The position numbers and the translations under genes were made by a program. The notes under the pieces are model-generated. The model saw nothing but the letters and a program-made list of their open reading frames with translations, did not search any database and had not been told where the DNA came from. Positions 62,963 to 64,000 of a DNA stretch of 64,000 nucleotides are shown here, piece after piece; position 1 is the first letter of the stretch, and every line of letters starts with the position of its first letter. Source of the stretch: DSVZ01 sp964568145 (GTDB lineage Bacteria; Verrucomicrobiota; Verrucomicrobiia; Limisphaerales; J093). The DNA lies in NCBI GenBank assembly GCA_964568145.1, contig CAZMOZ010000006.1, forward strand, positions 62,001-126,000. Direction: 5' to 3'.

Positions 62963-64000
62963 TTAACGGAACAACTGGTTGATGTGCTTGACGGTTTCTT
63001 CGACCAGAACCTGACCACCGGCGGGCCCGACGACGAATTTGTCGGCGCTGTAGCCGCCGCCTTTCACGGCGCGCCCGGTGGGCAGGTAGCCGCTGTGACC
63101 GGAGCAAATCTGCACCAGCATCGTCAGCGGCGCGGCGCTGCGGGCTTCGATGCGCGTGGCGTAATCGTGGAAGAGCTCGAACGGATTGGTGGCCATCGCC
63201 ACGTCGCCCAGCCGCAACACGTGCAGTTCCGCCGGATGAACCGAGTCGGTCTCGTAAAACGGCTGCACCGCCGGCTGGTGTTCCGGCAGGTCGGTGAGCG
63301 CCACTTCGTGCCGGAAGTGCAGGCGGTCAGCCTTCGCGGCCTCGGCCAGTGGCAGGGCGTCGTCCACCGCGTTGGCAAGGCGGCGGGCGATCTCCTGCCG
63401 GCGTGACAGCCCGCGCCGCTGATCCATGAGTTGCTCGGCGCGCTGGCGGTAGATCGGATGCGGCGAGAGGTCGCCACAGGGCGCGCATTGCGGCAGGACG
63501 AACAGGCCGGCGCCGTGCCGCGCGTGCAGCGCCCGGCGCGTGTCGTGCCAGAAGTCGGCCGAAATTTCGTTCAAGTTTTCGGTTTCCTGTGAGGGGCAGG
63601 CCACGTTGACCACCACGCCGGACAACTTGCCGTCCGCGCCCCAGAGCCCGAGCACGTCCACGGCCGTGTCCATGCCTCCTTCGATGTGCGAGAAGTTCGG
63701 CGCCGTCGTGCCGCCGTACATGACCGCCGAGCCGTCGGCATAAACACTGCGCCGATTCAAGCCGGTGACCGCGTGGCTCATCGCCCAGCCCATTTGCGCG
63801 GGCGCGCGGTTCTTCCATGCCTGTTCCGCCGCGCGCCCGACGCGGTCGAGGAAAAAATCCGCATACTCGGACGCCTTCATCACGCCGGGGTCACTGCTGA
63901 CGTCGTAGAGGTCACCGAAGGTCGTGTCCACCAACCCCGGTCCGGTGTGGGTGTGCGTGCCGAAGAGGAACAGCTTCGCGGTGTCGAAGTCCGGCAGGCG
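62963..64000 (-). CDS. Neutral-ceramidase-like hydrolase (5' end outside the window)
   Basis: The frame is open through the window edge; 345 residues are visible, and the N-terminal half lies beyond it. The first visible residues include LFLFGTHTHTGPGL, the HxH zinc motif and THTH-GPG signature of neutral/alkaline ceramidases. GQMGWAMSHAV-like and RSVYADGSAVMYGGTT stretches follow. HVLRLGDVAMATNPFELFHD and ICSGHSGYLPTGRAVKGGGY resemble the C-terminal part of these enzymes. Family members in this group often act as secreted amidases with unclear natural substrates, so ceramide as substrate is not certain. A partner isomerase gene follows. Confidence 0.78.
   Translation of the reverse strand, partial: RLPDFDTAKLFLFGTHTHTGPGLVDTTFGDLYDVSSDPGVMKASEYADFFLDRVGRAAEQAWKNRAPAQMGWAMSHAVTGLNRRSVYADGSAVMYGGTTAPNFSHIEGGMDTAVDVLGLWGADGKLSGVVVNVACPSQETENLNEISADFWHDTRRALHARHGAGLFVLPQCAPCGDLSPHPIYRQRAEQLMDQRRGLSRRQEIARRLANAVDDALPLAEAAKADRLHFRHEVALTDLPEHQPAVQPFYETDSVHPAELHVLRLGDVAMATNPFELFHDYATRIEARSAAPLTMLVQICSGHSGYLPTGRAVKGGGYSADKFVVGPAGGQVLVEETVKHINQLFR

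Overview
The window is a GC-rich chromosomal segment with dense, mostly ordinary bacterial genes. Several traits point to Verrucomicrobiota, probably the Limisphaerales/Pedosphaera side: a Fur-led SUF operon, an ECF sigma/YfbK-type VWA operon with a giant envelope protein, an SPFH gene paired with a ribbon-helix-helix gene, a CII-like regulator outside any prophage, a decayed FTLIEL pseudopilin, secreted proteins with a short beta-sandwich tail, and hairpin-rich intergenic repeats. This placement is inference from gene content; no rRNA or other phylogenetic marker was seen.

Layout. 1-12 kb: the end of a possible DNA methylase, a DinG-family helicase, an EF-G paralogue, a metY-metX pair for methionine synthesis by direct sulfhydrylation, a GT4 glycosyltransferase with a HAD phosphatase, and a divergent glucosyl-phosphoglycerate-synthase-like enzyme. 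12-20 kb: a DUF4160-like protein with a small membrane protein, the stump of a heavy-metal P-type ATPase, then a compact nonribosomal peptide locus: one two-module NRPS (A-T-C-A-T-TE) overlapping its own Sfp-type phosphopantetheinyl transferase. The two adenylation domains are encoded by a 1262-bp sequence that is identical in both copies.

20-31 kb, minus strand: a three-gene operon of an ECF sigma factor, a membrane-anchored VWA protein with an anti-sigma-like cytoplasmic end, and a 2358-residue envelope protein of no recognised family. I infer an uncharacterised transmembrane signalling or envelope-maintenance system. 31-39 kb: a DUF6483-like gene and the complete operon fur-sufB-sufC-sufD-sufU-sufT-sufS, with an AT-rich palindrome in front of fur.

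39-48 kb: AsmA-like protein, SDR epimerase, Tat-exported FAD oxidoreductase, SPFH/RHH/DUF1648 cluster, a PQQ-type propeller, a FIST sensor and trmB. 48-64 kb: a gene-poor stretch with a pseudopilin remnant, then large secreted proteins (DUF5010-like, triple LamG, 19-fold LVIVD propeller), GTP-dependent PEP carboxykinase, a CII-like regulator, a monooxygenase gene broken by one stop codon, a TIM-barrel isomerase and a neutral-ceramidase-like gene that runs off the end.

The gaps between genes hold at least three dispersed repeat families with strong hairpin structure, plus two single inverted repeats. No tRNA, rRNA, CRISPR array, intact transposase or prophage was found.
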